From the NCBI GenBank assembly GCA_963701675.1, contig OY969623.1:6820001-6884000 (forward strand): 64,000 nucleotides of DNA, given 5' to 3'. Of this stretch, positions 1 to 8,924 are shown piece after piece; the first letter of the stretch is position 1; every line of letters begins with the position of its first letter. The DNA comes from G963701675 sp963701675 (GTDB lineage: Bacteria > Planctomycetota > Planctomycetia > Gemmatales > Gemmataceae). Both the position numbers and the translations under genes were made by a program. Under the pieces are notes generated by a model. It did no database searches. It had not been told where the DNA came from and was given only the letters and a program-made list of their open reading frames with translations.

Positions 1-64
1 AGACCTAAAGATGCAGGAATAGCAGCCCCTACACCTGCGAAGGGATACACCGAGATAGGCGCTG

Positions 65-961
65 ATGTCCCTCAATGAATCCGCAGACTGCTCGACCTCA
101 GTGTGCACGGTAGGCGCCCCGCCGTGCGCGGCTACCCAAAATGCCTGCCTGGTGCAAATCTATCCATCCGGTCCCGGTGCGGGTATCCGCCATATTATGG
201 GCGAATTACCTTTGACTATCGGTCGGGCCGAGGACTGTAGTGTGCGCTTGGAAGATGAGACCACGTCGCGACATCATACTCGGATCGAGCTCAGTCCCCA
301 GGGCTATTGGGTAGTAGATTTGCGAAGTACCAATGGGACGTATGTCAACAATGCGCCGGCAACGCGCCACCTCTTGCAAAACGGCGACCAGGTGCACGTG
401 GGCAATTATATCTTTCGTTATCTCGCCGGCGGCAATGTTGAAAACGATTATCATGAAGAAATCTACCGGATGACGATTATCGACGGCCTCACCGGCGCAC
501 ACAACAAGCGCTACTTGATGGAGTTTCTCGATCAAGAATTGGCTCGCTCGCAGCGTTTCAATCGGCCGCTTGCTCTCGTGCTTTTTGACCTTGACCACTT
601 CAAAGCCATTAACGATCAAAGAGGGCGTTGGTGTGGCGACTACACGCTGTCCGCCGTCACGGCGCTTGCGAGGACCGTCATAAAACGAGGGGACTTACTG
701 GCCCGTTACGGAGGCGAGGAGTTTGCTGTCGTTCTGCCCGAAGCGGAGCCGGGTCATGCCCGCGAGATCGCCGGGCGGATCAGGGCTCTGATCGAACAAG
801 AGCAGTTCGTTTTTGATAAGGCGTCATACCGCCTCACCATCAGTCTCGGCGTTGCCTTTACGACGGGACGTAATGCCGTGAAGGCTGACGAGCTCATCCG
901 GCAGGCGGACGGCAAACTCTGCGTCGCCAAGCGACTCGGACGCAACCGCGTTGTGGCGTGA
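65..961 (+). CDS. FHA-GGDEF diguanylate cyclase
   Basis: A 298-residue protein that should make cyclic di-GMP from GTP in the cytoplasm. Residues ~47-122 form a forkhead-associated (phosphothreonine-binding) domain, with TIGRAEDC, SRHH and STNGTYVNN as the binding loops. Residues ~138-298 form a GGDEF domain (DGLTGAHNKRY, FDLDHFKAIND, active-site GGEEF at 216-220). The allosteric inhibitory site normally reads RxxD five residues before GGEEF; here it reads KRGD (207-210), so feedback inhibition may be weakened. The usual HGHxxGD turn is also altered (RGRWCGD). The FHA domain suggests control by a Ser/Thr kinase. Nothing upstream is left in the window to show an operon. Confidence 0.9.
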   Translation: MSLNESADCSTSVCTVGAPPCAATQNACLVQIYPSGPGAGIRHIMGELPLTIGRAEDCSVRLEDETTSRHHTRIELSPQGYWVVDLRSTNGTYVNNAPATRHLLQNGDQVHVGNYIFRYLAGGNVENDYHEEIYRMTIIDGLTGAHNKRYLMEFLDQELARSQRFNRPLALVLFDLDHFKAINDQRGRWCGDYTLSAVTALARTVIKRGDLLARYGGEEFAVVLPEAEPGHAREIAGRIRALIEQEQFVFDKASYRLTISLGVAFTTGRNAVKADELIRQADGKLCVAKRLGRNRVVA

Positions 962-1136
962 TCCTCTGTGCCGGCACGTTCATCCGCTTCAACCCATCAT
1001 TGCAGCCAGCTAGAAAAACGGGACGCAGCCAATCCCGTTCGGCACGAGATTTGCGCTCTGGTTTTTCACCAAAGAATCGGCAGATTTTGCGGGAATTGGA
1101 CTTGCGCCAGGGCGGTCGAGCGCGCATACCTAGAGC

Positions 1137-1736
1137 ATGGTGCGCCGCCAAGCCAGTAAGATCCGCGACAGCGACATCGTCGGGCTGAAGTATTTCGACC
1201 GGCTCATGCCGCTGTTGGAGCGCTTGCACGATGTCGGGACGCAACGGGATCGCGCGGGCAATCGCACGCTGTTCTTCGACCAGTACTGCGCCTACATCCT
1301 GTTGTTCCTGTTCAATCCGATCGTCACGTCGCTGCGCGGCATCCAGCAGGCCGGCGAACTGAAAAAGGTGCAGAAAAAACTGAGCTGCCCGCGCGCTTCG
1401 CTCGGCTCGCTCTCGGAAGCCACGCAAATCTTCGACCCCGAGCCAGTCCAACAAATCGCCCGTGAACTGGCCAGCCAACTCGAATCCTTGGGGCAGGATC
1501 GCCAGTTTCCCGAAGTCAAGCACTTAATCACCGCGGTCGATGGCACGGTCGTGAAGACGCTATCGCGCATCGTGCAGGCCGCCTACTTGAAATCTCCTAG
1601 CGATGGCCGCTCGTTTAGCGCCTGGCGACTGCATACGCACTTCGAGATCGAACGCGGCCTGCCTGTCCGCATTGACGTCACCAGCGCCGGCAACCAGGGA
1701 CTTTCCCGAAAACGCTGGCCGACTGAGTTATTGTAG
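1137..1736 (+). pseudogene. IS4-type transposase, N-terminal fragment
   Basis: The 199 codons match the first half of IS4-family DDE transposases common in planctomycetes: an N-terminal helical region (KYFDRLMPLLERL), a central AVDGTVVKTL that holds the first catalytic Asp, and WRLHTHFEIERGLPVRIDVTS. The reading frame then ends in unrelated sequence (QGLSRKRWPTELL), so the second Asp and the Glu region are missing. No inverted repeats were found. It is an inactive remnant on the left flank of the GC-rich sugar locus. Confidence 0.7.
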
Positions 1737-2222
1737 GCACTAATGTCATCGCGCCCATTGTACGCGTTTCCGATCTGCCTTTGCTGTTCGTGTGCGCGCT
1801 GATTCCGTTTACTGGCGCCACTATGGTCCCGCTAATTTCATGTTCTTGCCGTAGAGCCCATCAAGGTCACCGACCTTGACTTGCCCCGCAGCGCCGCAAT
1901 TTTCACGCACGCCTGATATAACTCCGGCGCAACGGCAAACAACCGGGCATGCCGATTGTTACCAGGTCGCCCGGAAAATGGAGGCGTTCCCTTTCCGTCT
2001 CAACAAGAACGCCGTAACGTTTTGGCGGCAGTGTCGGCGAGGCACTGAACGGCCTGGATCCCGACCTTCTCGAAGGTTCAGGCGGCATCATGCTCCCCAA
2101 TAGCGCGTTGCACCGAGGCCGCGACTCCCCTATCGTGGAGGTCGGGACCGGTACCAAAACATGATGGCTGTCGGTTCCCCCGTCCATCGACGTGACGAAC
2201 TCTTGAAAGGAATTCGCCGCTC
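1737..2222. other. intergenic, no gene recognised
   Basis: About 490 bases between the transposase fragment and the oxidoreductase. Short open frames exist on both strands but none has a credible start or a recognisable product. It may hold decayed remains of the insertion sequence. The last bases carry AAAGG at 2206-2210, a plausible ribosome-binding site for the next gene. Confidence 0.5.
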
Positions 2223-3377
2223 GTGCCCACATCCAAAACATCGACATCGATGGACGACGGCCTCATTCGATTGGGAGTGATCGGCTGCGGCGGGTTCGGG
2301 CTGTTCGCGCTCCAGCAGTTCACCCAGGTGCCCGGCGTCAAGCTCGTCGGCATGGCCGGCACCCACCGGCCCGCGGCGCTGGCCGCGGCCGCCCGGTTCG
2401 GCGTCGAGAACGTCGACGACGTCGACGGACTCCTCCGGCGGGACGACGTGGACGTGGTCTACATCGCCACCCCGCCGTTCCTCCACTACCCGCAGGCGAT
2501 GGCCGCCCTGGAGGCCGGCAAGCACGTGATCGTCGAGAAGCCGCTGGCCCTGACCGTCGCCCAGGCCGACGAGTTGATCGCCGCCGCCCGGCAGCGGGAC
2601 CGGCTGCTGGTCGCCAACCTCATGCAGCGGTACAACCCGCTGTTCGACGCCGTCCGCCGGCTGGTCGAGGCCCGGGTGCTGGGCGAGGTGCTGCACGGGT
2701 CGTTCGAGAACTACGCCTCGGACGAGAACCTGCCGGCCGAGCACTGGTTCTGGGACCGCGGCAAGAGCGGCGGCATCTTCGTCGAGCACGGGGTCCACTT
2801 CTTCGACCTGTTCGCCGGGTGGCTCGGGCCGGGGCGAGTCGAGGCGGCCCAGGTCGGGATCCGGCCGGGGACGGCGATCGAGGAGCACGTCCACGCCACG
2901 GTCCGCTACGGCGACACGGCCCTGGTCAACTTCTACCACGGCTTCCACCAGGCCGGGCGGATGGACCGCCAGGAACTCCGGCTGGTGTTCGAGCGGGGGG
3001 ACGTGACGCTCTTCGACTGGGTGCCGACGCGGGCCCGGATTCACGCGCTGGTGGACGAGCGGCAGACCCGGGACTTGTGCGACCTGTTCCCCGGTGCCCG
3101 GCTCGACGTGGCCGCCTCCTACGGCGGCAAGGACCGCGCCTGCCGCGGCCGGGGCAAGGAGATCGACGCCTACCAGATCATCGACCTCTCGTGCGGGGAC
3201 GGCCAGGCGAAGTCGCCGCTCTACGGCCAACTGCTCCGGTCCATGATGGAGGACCAGGTCGCCTGGATTCGGGACCGCAATCACCGGCGGGTCGTGACCG
3301 AGGCCAACGGCCGGGATTCCCTGGCGATGGCCTGCGAGGCCGACGCACTGGCTCACCGGGCGGGGGCCGACCGATGA
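2223..3377 (+). CDS. Gfo/Idh/MocA-family NAD(P)-dependent oxidoreductase
   Basis: A 384-residue sugar or cyclitol dehydrogenase-type protein. The Rossmann nucleotide-binding loop is GCGGFG (residues 21-26), followed by VYIATPPFLH and the family hallmark EKP (105-107), with a C-terminal substrate domain containing GGIFVEHGVHFFDLF. The start is a GTG at 2223 with AAAGG 12 bases upstream; an ATG at 2250 is an alternative. The stop overlaps the ATG of the GH130 gene (3374) by four bases, so the two are translationally coupled. Its substrate is unknown; the context suggests a mannose-containing glycan. It is the only unbroken gene in this GC-rich block, whose composition is far above the rest of the window. 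Confidence 0.88.
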   Translation: MPTSKTSTSMDDGLIRLGVIGCGGFGLFALQQFTQVPGVKLVGMAGTHRPAALAAAARFGVENVDDVDGLLRRDDVDVVYIATPPFLHYPQAMAALEAGKHVIVEKPLALTVAQADELIAAARQRDRLLVANLMQRYNPLFDAVRRLVEARVLGEVLHGSFENYASDENLPAEHWFWDRGKSGGIFVEHGVHFFDLFAGWLGPGRVEAAQVGIRPGTAIEEHVHATVRYGDTALVNFYHGFHQAGRMDRQELRLVFERGDVTLFDWVPTRARIHALVDERQTRDLCDLFPGARLDVAASYGGKDRACRGRGKEIDAYQIIDLSCGDGQAKSPLYGQLLRSMMEDQVAWIRDRNHRRVVTEANGRDSLAMACEADALAHRAGADR

Positions 3378-4442
3378 CCGTCCGGCGGCTCTCCACCCGG
3401 CTCCTGCTCCGGCCCGAGGACGTGCCCCCGTCCCGCGACGATTTCGAGGTCGTCGGCGTGTTCAACCCCGGGGCGGTCCGGGCGGGGGACGAGGTCGTGC
3501 TCCTGGTCCGGGTGGCCGAGCGGCCGCGGGAGCAGCGGCCGGGTTCACCGGCCTGCCGCGGTGGGACCCGGCCGCCGGGCTGACGATCGACTGGGTTCCC
3601 GACGCGGAACTGGAGCCGATCGATCCGCGGGTGGTCCGGCGCAAGGCCGACGGGCTGGTCCGGCTCACCTTCATCTCGCACCTGCGGGTGGTCCGCTGCG
3701 GGGACGGGCGGGCCGTGCGGGAAGTCACGGGCGTCACGTTCCGCCCGCAAGCGGAGGTGGAGGAGTTCGGCGTCGAGGACCCGCGGATCACCCCGCTGAA
3801 CGGCCGGTTCTACTTCACCTACGTGGCCGTGTCGCGGCACGGCCCGGCGACGGCCCTGGCGATCCACGGCCGACTTCCGCACGTTCGAGCGGCACGGGGT
3901 CATCTTCTGCCCCGAGAACAAGGACGTGGTTCTGTTCCCGGAGAAGATCGGCGGAGCGTACGCGGCGCTGCACCGGCCGGTGTGCGGCACGCCGTTCACC
4001 CGGCCGGAGATGTGGGTCGCGCGGTCGCCGGACCTGATCCACTGGGGCGCGCACGCCCCCCTCGACCGTCTCGGGCGGCGAGTGGCAATCCGGCCGCGTG
4101 GGGGCCGGGCCGCCGCCGATTCGCGTCCCCGACGGCTGGCTGGCGATCTACCACGGGAACCGCCACCGGACCCGGCCGGGCGAGGTCGGCGCCTATTACG
4201 CCGGGGCGCTCCTCCTCGACCCGGACGACCCGGCCCGGGTGCTCCGGCGGTCGCCCGAGCCGTTCTTCGTCCCGGAGGCCGACTTCGAGGTCGCCGGCTT
4301 CGTGCCGAACGTCGTCTTCCCGACCGGGGTGGTGCAGGACGGGGAGTCACTGCTCGTCTACTACGGAGCCGCCGACGCGTTCACGGCGGTCGCCGAGTTC
4401 TCGCTGCGGGAGTTGCTCGACGCGATGACCGCCGCGGACTGA
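3374..4442 (+). pseudogene. GH130-type mannoside phosphorylase/mannosidase, frameshifted
   Basis: Read across three frames this is a five-bladed GH130 protein: GVFNPGAVRAGDEVVLLVRVAERPR, then LTFISHLRVVR and GVEDPRITPLNGRFYFTYVAV (the DPR region that holds the general-acid Asp), then FTRPEMWVARSPDLIHWG, then DGWLAIYHGNRH and GFVPNVVFPTGVV. The frame changes near 3540, 3865 and 4060. Family members cleave or phosphorolyse beta-mannosides. The ATG at 3374 overlaps the oxidoreductase stop, and the 3' end overlaps the tail of the convergent second GH130 gene by about 80 bases. All blades are still recognisable, so the breaks are recent or are sequencing indels. Confidence 0.72.
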
Positions 4443-5903
4443 GCACGGCACGGACGGGTCATGGCGTTGAGCACGTCGTCGAGCGGGACGGTGGCGAACG
4501 TGCTGGCGTAGTCCGACATCGCGTAGGGGATGACCAGCTCGCGGCCGTGCGACGACGGCGCCGCAACTGTAGACGACGTTCGGCACGTACCCCTCGCGCT
4601 CGTTGGCGTTCGGCTCCAGCAGCGGCGTCTCCAGCCGGCCGATCACCCGCGAGGGGTCGTCGCGGTCGAGCAGGAACGCGCCCATCGCGTACTTCCGCAT
4701 CGGCCCGACGCCGTGGGTCAGCACCAGCCAGCCGGCCTCCGTCTCGATCGGCGAGCCGCAGTTGCCCAGCTGGACGAACTCCCACGGGTACGTCGGCTTG
4801 GCGATCAGCTCCTTGCTGTACCAGAAGTGCGGCATGTCGGAGTACATCAGGTAGATGTTCTCGTTGTCCTGCCGGGAGAGCATCGCGTACTGCCCGTTGA
4901 CCATGCGCGGGAAGAGGGCGAAGCCCTTGTTCCGGACCTCCGGCCCGTTCAGGGTGCTCACCTTGAAGTGGAGGAAGTCCTCGGTCTCGAGCATCTGCGG
5001 CAGGGTCACCCGGCCGTCGTACGCGGTGTAGGTGGCGTAGTAGCACGACCCGGCCGTCGTCGTGGGTGAACCGGACGAACCGGGCGTCCTCGATCCCGTT
5101 GGTCTCGGTCGGCGACGACGGGAAGATGATCCGTTCCGAGACGTTCAGCTCGGGGCCGAAGCGGATCTCGTAGTTGGCCTTGGCCAGCACGAGCATGGTG
5201 TGGGCGATCGGCTCGAACTCGCGCTGCCGGGCCCGGTTGCTGCTTCAGGACGTTCCGGAGCGTGCGGCTCCAGGTCGTCGAGCGTGAAGTGGTCGCCCAG
5301 CGCGGCCATCACCTGGTCGGTCAGCGGGCCGTTGATCCCCAGTTCGGTCAGCTTGCGGTGGAAGAGGGTCTTCTCGTAGAGGGCGTTGGGCACCAGGTCC
5401 GGGGCCGCGACGAACCGGGTCGGCTCGTCCATGCGGATCCGGTTCTCGGCGTCGATCACGCCGGAGCGGAACGTGATCGACGAGATGTGCCCCTCGCCGG
5501 TGGCCCGCAGGCTGAGGATGAACCGGCGCGACCCGTCGGGCAGGCCCGACTGGTCGGGGTGCCAGACCATCGACGGGTTGAACAGGGCCGCCGACTCCAG
5601 CGCGTATTCCTGGGTGAAGTAGGCGCCGATCAGCAGGCGCCGGTTCTCGCTGAGCGGCTGGTCGGTCAGCAGGTGCTTGCGGACCTGCTCGAACCGGTGC
5701 AGGAAGAACTCGCGGGTCCGCTGGTGCCGCTCGCGGAACTCCCGCATCACCTTCTCCAGCAGGCGCTCGACCTCGGCCTCGGAGAGGGACGCGACGCGGG
5801 CGATGATCTTCTCGACCCGGCTCTCGTTCGCCACCTCGAACGGCCGGATGACGACGCGGGAGTTGGTCGGCTTGAGGATGATCCCGGTGCGCTTGACATC
5901 CAT
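4361..5903 (-). pseudogene. second GH130-type glycosidase/phosphorylase, frameshifted
   Basis: Starts at the ATG at 5903 (MDVKRTGIILKPTNSRVVIR). The first ~220 residues are a helical N-terminal extension plus the first blades (ALFNPSMVWHPDQ, RFILSLRATGEGHISSITFR). The frame then shifts near 5240 into EIRFGPELNVSERIIFPSS and GIEDARFVRF, near 5045 into LPQMLETEDFLHFKVSTLNG and NCGSPIETEAGWLVLTHGVG, and near 4550 into ELVIPYAMSDYASTFATVPL, ending at a TAG at 4361-4363. This is a longer GH130 subtype than the gene it faces. It lies 60 bases after the GT4 gene on the same strand, so the two look like one operon. The role is inferred as turnover of a mannose glycan. Confidence 0.72.
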
Positions 5904-5962
5904 GTAACGATGCTTCCGACCTCGTTTCAGGGAATGGCGGCCCATCCTTGAGACGGGCGAAA

Positions 5963-8270
5963 CTACCGCGCCTGGCGGAATGCCGCCAGGGAGCTTTCGA
6001 GCAGGTTCATCTCGGCGAGGGAGAGGAGGAAGGCGAGGGTCGATTCGGCCCCCTGGTTCCGGTTGACCCGGTCCTCCTGCAGGCCGTCGCAGCACCCGCC
6101 GGTGCGCCGGGTCGTACAGCTCCTGGCCCAGGTCGTTGCGGCCGAGGAACCACTCGAACGCGGAGCGGGCCTCGTGTCATCCAGGCGGGATCCTGGGTCG
6201 ACCCGGTACGCCTCCAGGCAGGCGGAGACCGTCGCGTTGGCCTCGATCGGCTGCTGGTCGAACCGGGCCCGCCCGTGCCCCTTGCGGTAGAAGCCGTTGG
6301 CAGCCGATCGCCCGGAAGTGCTCCTGCGGGGCCGTCTGGACCGTGACCAGCCAGCCCAGGGTGTGCAGGCCGACCTCCAGGGCCCGGGCGTTGCCGCTCT
6401 CGCGGCCGCTGGCGATCAGGGCCTGCGGCAGCCGGGCGATGTCGTAGCTGAGGATCTCCTCGAACCACGGCCAGTCGGGCGTGGTCGTCCGGTCGTAGAT
6501 GTCGAGCAGCCGGGCCGTCAGCGCGTCGCGGACCTGGGCGGCGAGCCGGTCCCCGCCGAACCGGCGGAGGTACTCCCGGATGCCCAGCAGGCCGAAGGCC
6601 CAGGCCCGGGGCGAGGTCGTCTCCAGGACCGCCGGCAGGGCCAGCTCGAAGTGCGGCGGCGGCCCAGGACGGCAGGTCGGGCCGCCGCGACCGGCCGACG
6701 CAGGTGCCGAGCGCCCAGAGGGCCCGCCCGTGCGAGTCCTCCGACCCGACCTCCTCCAGCCAGCGGCGGTCGAAGCCCAGGAAGTTGCGGAACCGCTTCG
6801 CGCTCGCGGTCGAAGGCCGCCTGGAGGAACGCGGCGTAGGTCGTGGCGAGCCGTCGGACCTCGCGGCCCGCCCTGGCCCAGTTCCTCCAGGAGCACCGTC
6901 AGCAGCAGGGCGCGGGCGTTGTCGTCGGTGCAGTACCCCTCCGCGAAGTTCGGGATGGTGTGCGTGGCGTGCTGGAGCATCCCCGTCGCGTCGGTCAGCC
7001 GCGCCAGGTGGTCGAGCCGCCAGTCGGGCAGGTCGGCCTGCTGCTCGGCGAGGGTCCGCACCGCCAGCGGCTTGAACGGCTGGTCCTGGCGGCCGAGGCG
7101 GGTCCGCTGGAACGACTCCATGTAGTGTCGGCCGACTGCTCCCAGATCATCTCGCGGCCCAGCCGGTACGCCTGCTCGCACATCGCAGCCCGCCGCGGCT
7201 CGTCGCGCAGCAGCCCGCGGACCTCCCGCGCCAGCGCCTTCGGGTCGGCGAACGGCACGAGCACCCCGCGGCCGTCGGCCAGCAGCTCCTCGGCGTGCCA
7301 GTACGGCGTCGAGACGATCGCCTTGCCGCAGCCGAACGAGTAGGCCAGCGTGCCCGAGGTGATCTGCGCCGGGTTCAGGTACGGGGTCACGTAGACGTCC
7401 GCCGCCCGGATGAACTCGGTCAGCTCCTTCAGCTCGACGAACCGGTTGTAGAAGATGACGTGCTTGCTCGATCCCCAGGTCCCGGGCCAGCCGCTCCAGG
7501 CTCAGCCGGTAGCGCTCGCCCTGCTCGCGGACCAGGTCCGGGTGGGTCGCCCCCAGGACGATGTAGACGAAGTTGGGGAACGCCTCGAGGATCTCCGGCA
7601 CGGCCCGGAGCATGTGCTCGATGCCCTTGTTGGGCGAGAGCAGCCCGAACGTCAGCGCCACCAGCCGGCCCTCGACGCCGAACTGCTCCTTGTACGGGTT
7701 CGGATCGACGAACGGCGTGTCGGGGATGCCGTGCGCGATCAGGTCGATCTTGGCCTCGGGCACGCCGTAGATCTCCCGCAGGAACGTCCGGGCCCGCTCG
7801 GTCATGACGACGACGCGGGCGGACAGGTCCGCCAGTTGCGTCAGGACCCGCCGCTGGTCGGCGTTCGGCTCGCGCAGGACGGTGTGGAGGGTCGTGACGA
7901 CCGGCATCCGCAGGTCCCGCAGCAGGCCGAGGATGTGGCTGCCGGCCGCGCCGCCGTAGATGCCGTACTCGTGCTGGAGGCAGACGACGTCGGTGTTCGC
8001 GAAGTTCAGGAAGTCGGCCGCCCGGAGGTAGCTTTCCAGGTCCTGCTCGTCGATCTCGAACCGGACCTCCGGCGGGTAGTCGTACCCCTCGGGGCGGTCG
8101 TTGACCGGGACGACGAAGCACTCGGCGTCCGGGAAGCGGCCGGCCACCGAGGCGTGCATGTCGTGGGTGAAGGTGGCGATCCCGCACTTCCGGGGCAGGT
8201 AGTCACCGACGAAGGCGATCTTGCGGATCTCGGAATTGAGCACGATGGAGAGACTCCGTACCGGCAGCAT
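5963..8270 (-). pseudogene. GT4-type glycosyltransferase with C-terminal glycan-processing-like domain, frameshifted
   Basis: The ATG at 8270 follows AGGAG (8280-8284) by nine bases. Residues ~10-270 are a GT-B N-lobe (FVGDYLPRKCGIATFTHDMH, VVCLQHEYGIYGG, VTTLHTVL), then AHGIPD and FGLLSPNKGIEHML. After a frame change near 7465 comes ITSGTLAYSFGCGKAIVSTP with WHAEELLADGRGVLVPF, typical of retaining GT4 enzymes. A second domain (LARLTDATGMLQHATHTIPN, YCTDDNARALLL, WPWFEEILSYDIARLPQALI) resembles the domain often fused to planctomycete GT4 proteins near GH130 genes. Further breaks lie near 7125, 6870 and 6300; the true C-terminus reads NLLESSLAAFRQAR. Five or more breaks make a functional product unlikely unless they are assembly errors. 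Confidence 0.7.
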
Positions 8271-8409
8271 CCTGACCTGCTCCTGCAAGCCGGACTGAAA
8301 AGAATCGATAATCCCGTCAGGCCTACTTTACCACACCGCGGCTCTCGGTGGCGCCGTTAGCCGGCTTAGCGCCTTCACCAGCGGCGGGACGGCGTACGAG
8401 TAGTACACA

Positions 8410-8485
8410 TACGAGTCATTGGCCCAAGCCGACCACCAGATGTTTGCCGTAAAGTGGACCCATAGCACCCAAGCGAGCCGCTTTG
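8410..8485 (+). pseudogene. relic of a GGDEF gene 3' end
   Basis: Translation gives ESLAQADHQMFAVKWTHST, which lines up with DELLAQADDQMYAVKRTHNA at the end of the diguanylate cyclase at 8925-10313. The nucleotide match over about 65 bases (8411-8475 against ~10236-10300) is clear by eye. Nothing else of the gene is left. It is a decayed duplicate or recombination scar. Confidence 0.6.
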
Positions 8486-8522
8486 TCAATGCGATGTCAA
8501 CCCCCGCGAGTTGACAAAGCGG
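8478..8522. repeat. 12-bp perfect inverted repeat
   Basis: CCGCTTTGTCAA (8478-8489) is repeated in inverse at 8511-8522, with 21 bases between. It lies between the divergent GT4 and GGDEF genes. It could be an operator, a hairpin or an insertion end; no T-run follows, so it is not a standard terminator. Confidence 0.5.
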
Positions 8523-8651
8523 GCGGTGTGACCTACGGTGTTTTGTCGCTACCGTCTCTCCTAGATGTGGCTGGTAGAAGGTTGGTGGGCATGCTGGAGA
8601 TGTAGCGCAATCGAATTCCGCGCAGGTCACTGCAAAGAGTTCGTGGCAGAA

Positions 8652-8762
8652 GTCGTCGGATGACTAGATGAACGGCAGCTCGGCTGTGCCGGGCGGCCTG
8701 TTAACGAGTAAGCCGACGTGATCGAACACCCTTCCGGTGTTCGATCACGTCGGCTTTTTTTT
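8652..8762 (+). ncRNA. candidate structured RNA, copy 1
   Basis: First of three similar ~110-nt elements. Order: GTCGTCGGATGAC (can form a 5-bp stem), an internal CTCGGCTGTGCCGGG hairpin, a short GTTAACGAG stretch, then a very strong terminator hairpin and T-run. It lies 162 bases before the start of the TPR-GGDEF gene on the same strand. Copies 2 and 3 share the order and most paired bases, with changes on both sides of the terminator stem. It does not match a riboswitch class I know. It may be a cis-acting attenuator or a free small RNA. Confidence 0.6.
8710..8762 (+). terminator. rho-independent terminator of RNA copy 1
   Basis: A 21-bp perfect stem (8710-8730 with 8736-8756), loop CTTCC, then eight T. 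Long and fully paired. It would stop transcription before the GGDEF gene unless antiterminated. Confidence 0.88.
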
Positions 8763-8924
8763 GTTTTCCACAGCGCGATGCGGTCGCATGGACCAAGGAC
8801 GAATCGCCCGACCGCGAAAGTACTCGCTTGCGATCCTAACCGCAACTGGAACCCCTACGGGGATCGCTTGTCCGCGCCGCGACCGCCCCACGAGTCGACG
8901 AAAACGGTCTGCAGGAGAACCGAC

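Noticed and set aside
2130..3356. Long open frame on the minus strand opposite the oxidoreductase
   Set aside because: It is the GC-rich shadow of the plus-strand gene; the product is low-complexity Pro/Gly/Val-rich with no domain.
3178..4350. Arg/Pro-rich minus-strand frame opposite GH130 copy A
   Set aside because: Composition is that of an antisense shadow in very GC-rich DNA; no motif.
7455..8360. Plus-strand frame of about 300 codons opposite the GT4 gene
   Set aside because: Shadow of the GT4 coding sequence; no recognisable domain and no ribosome site.
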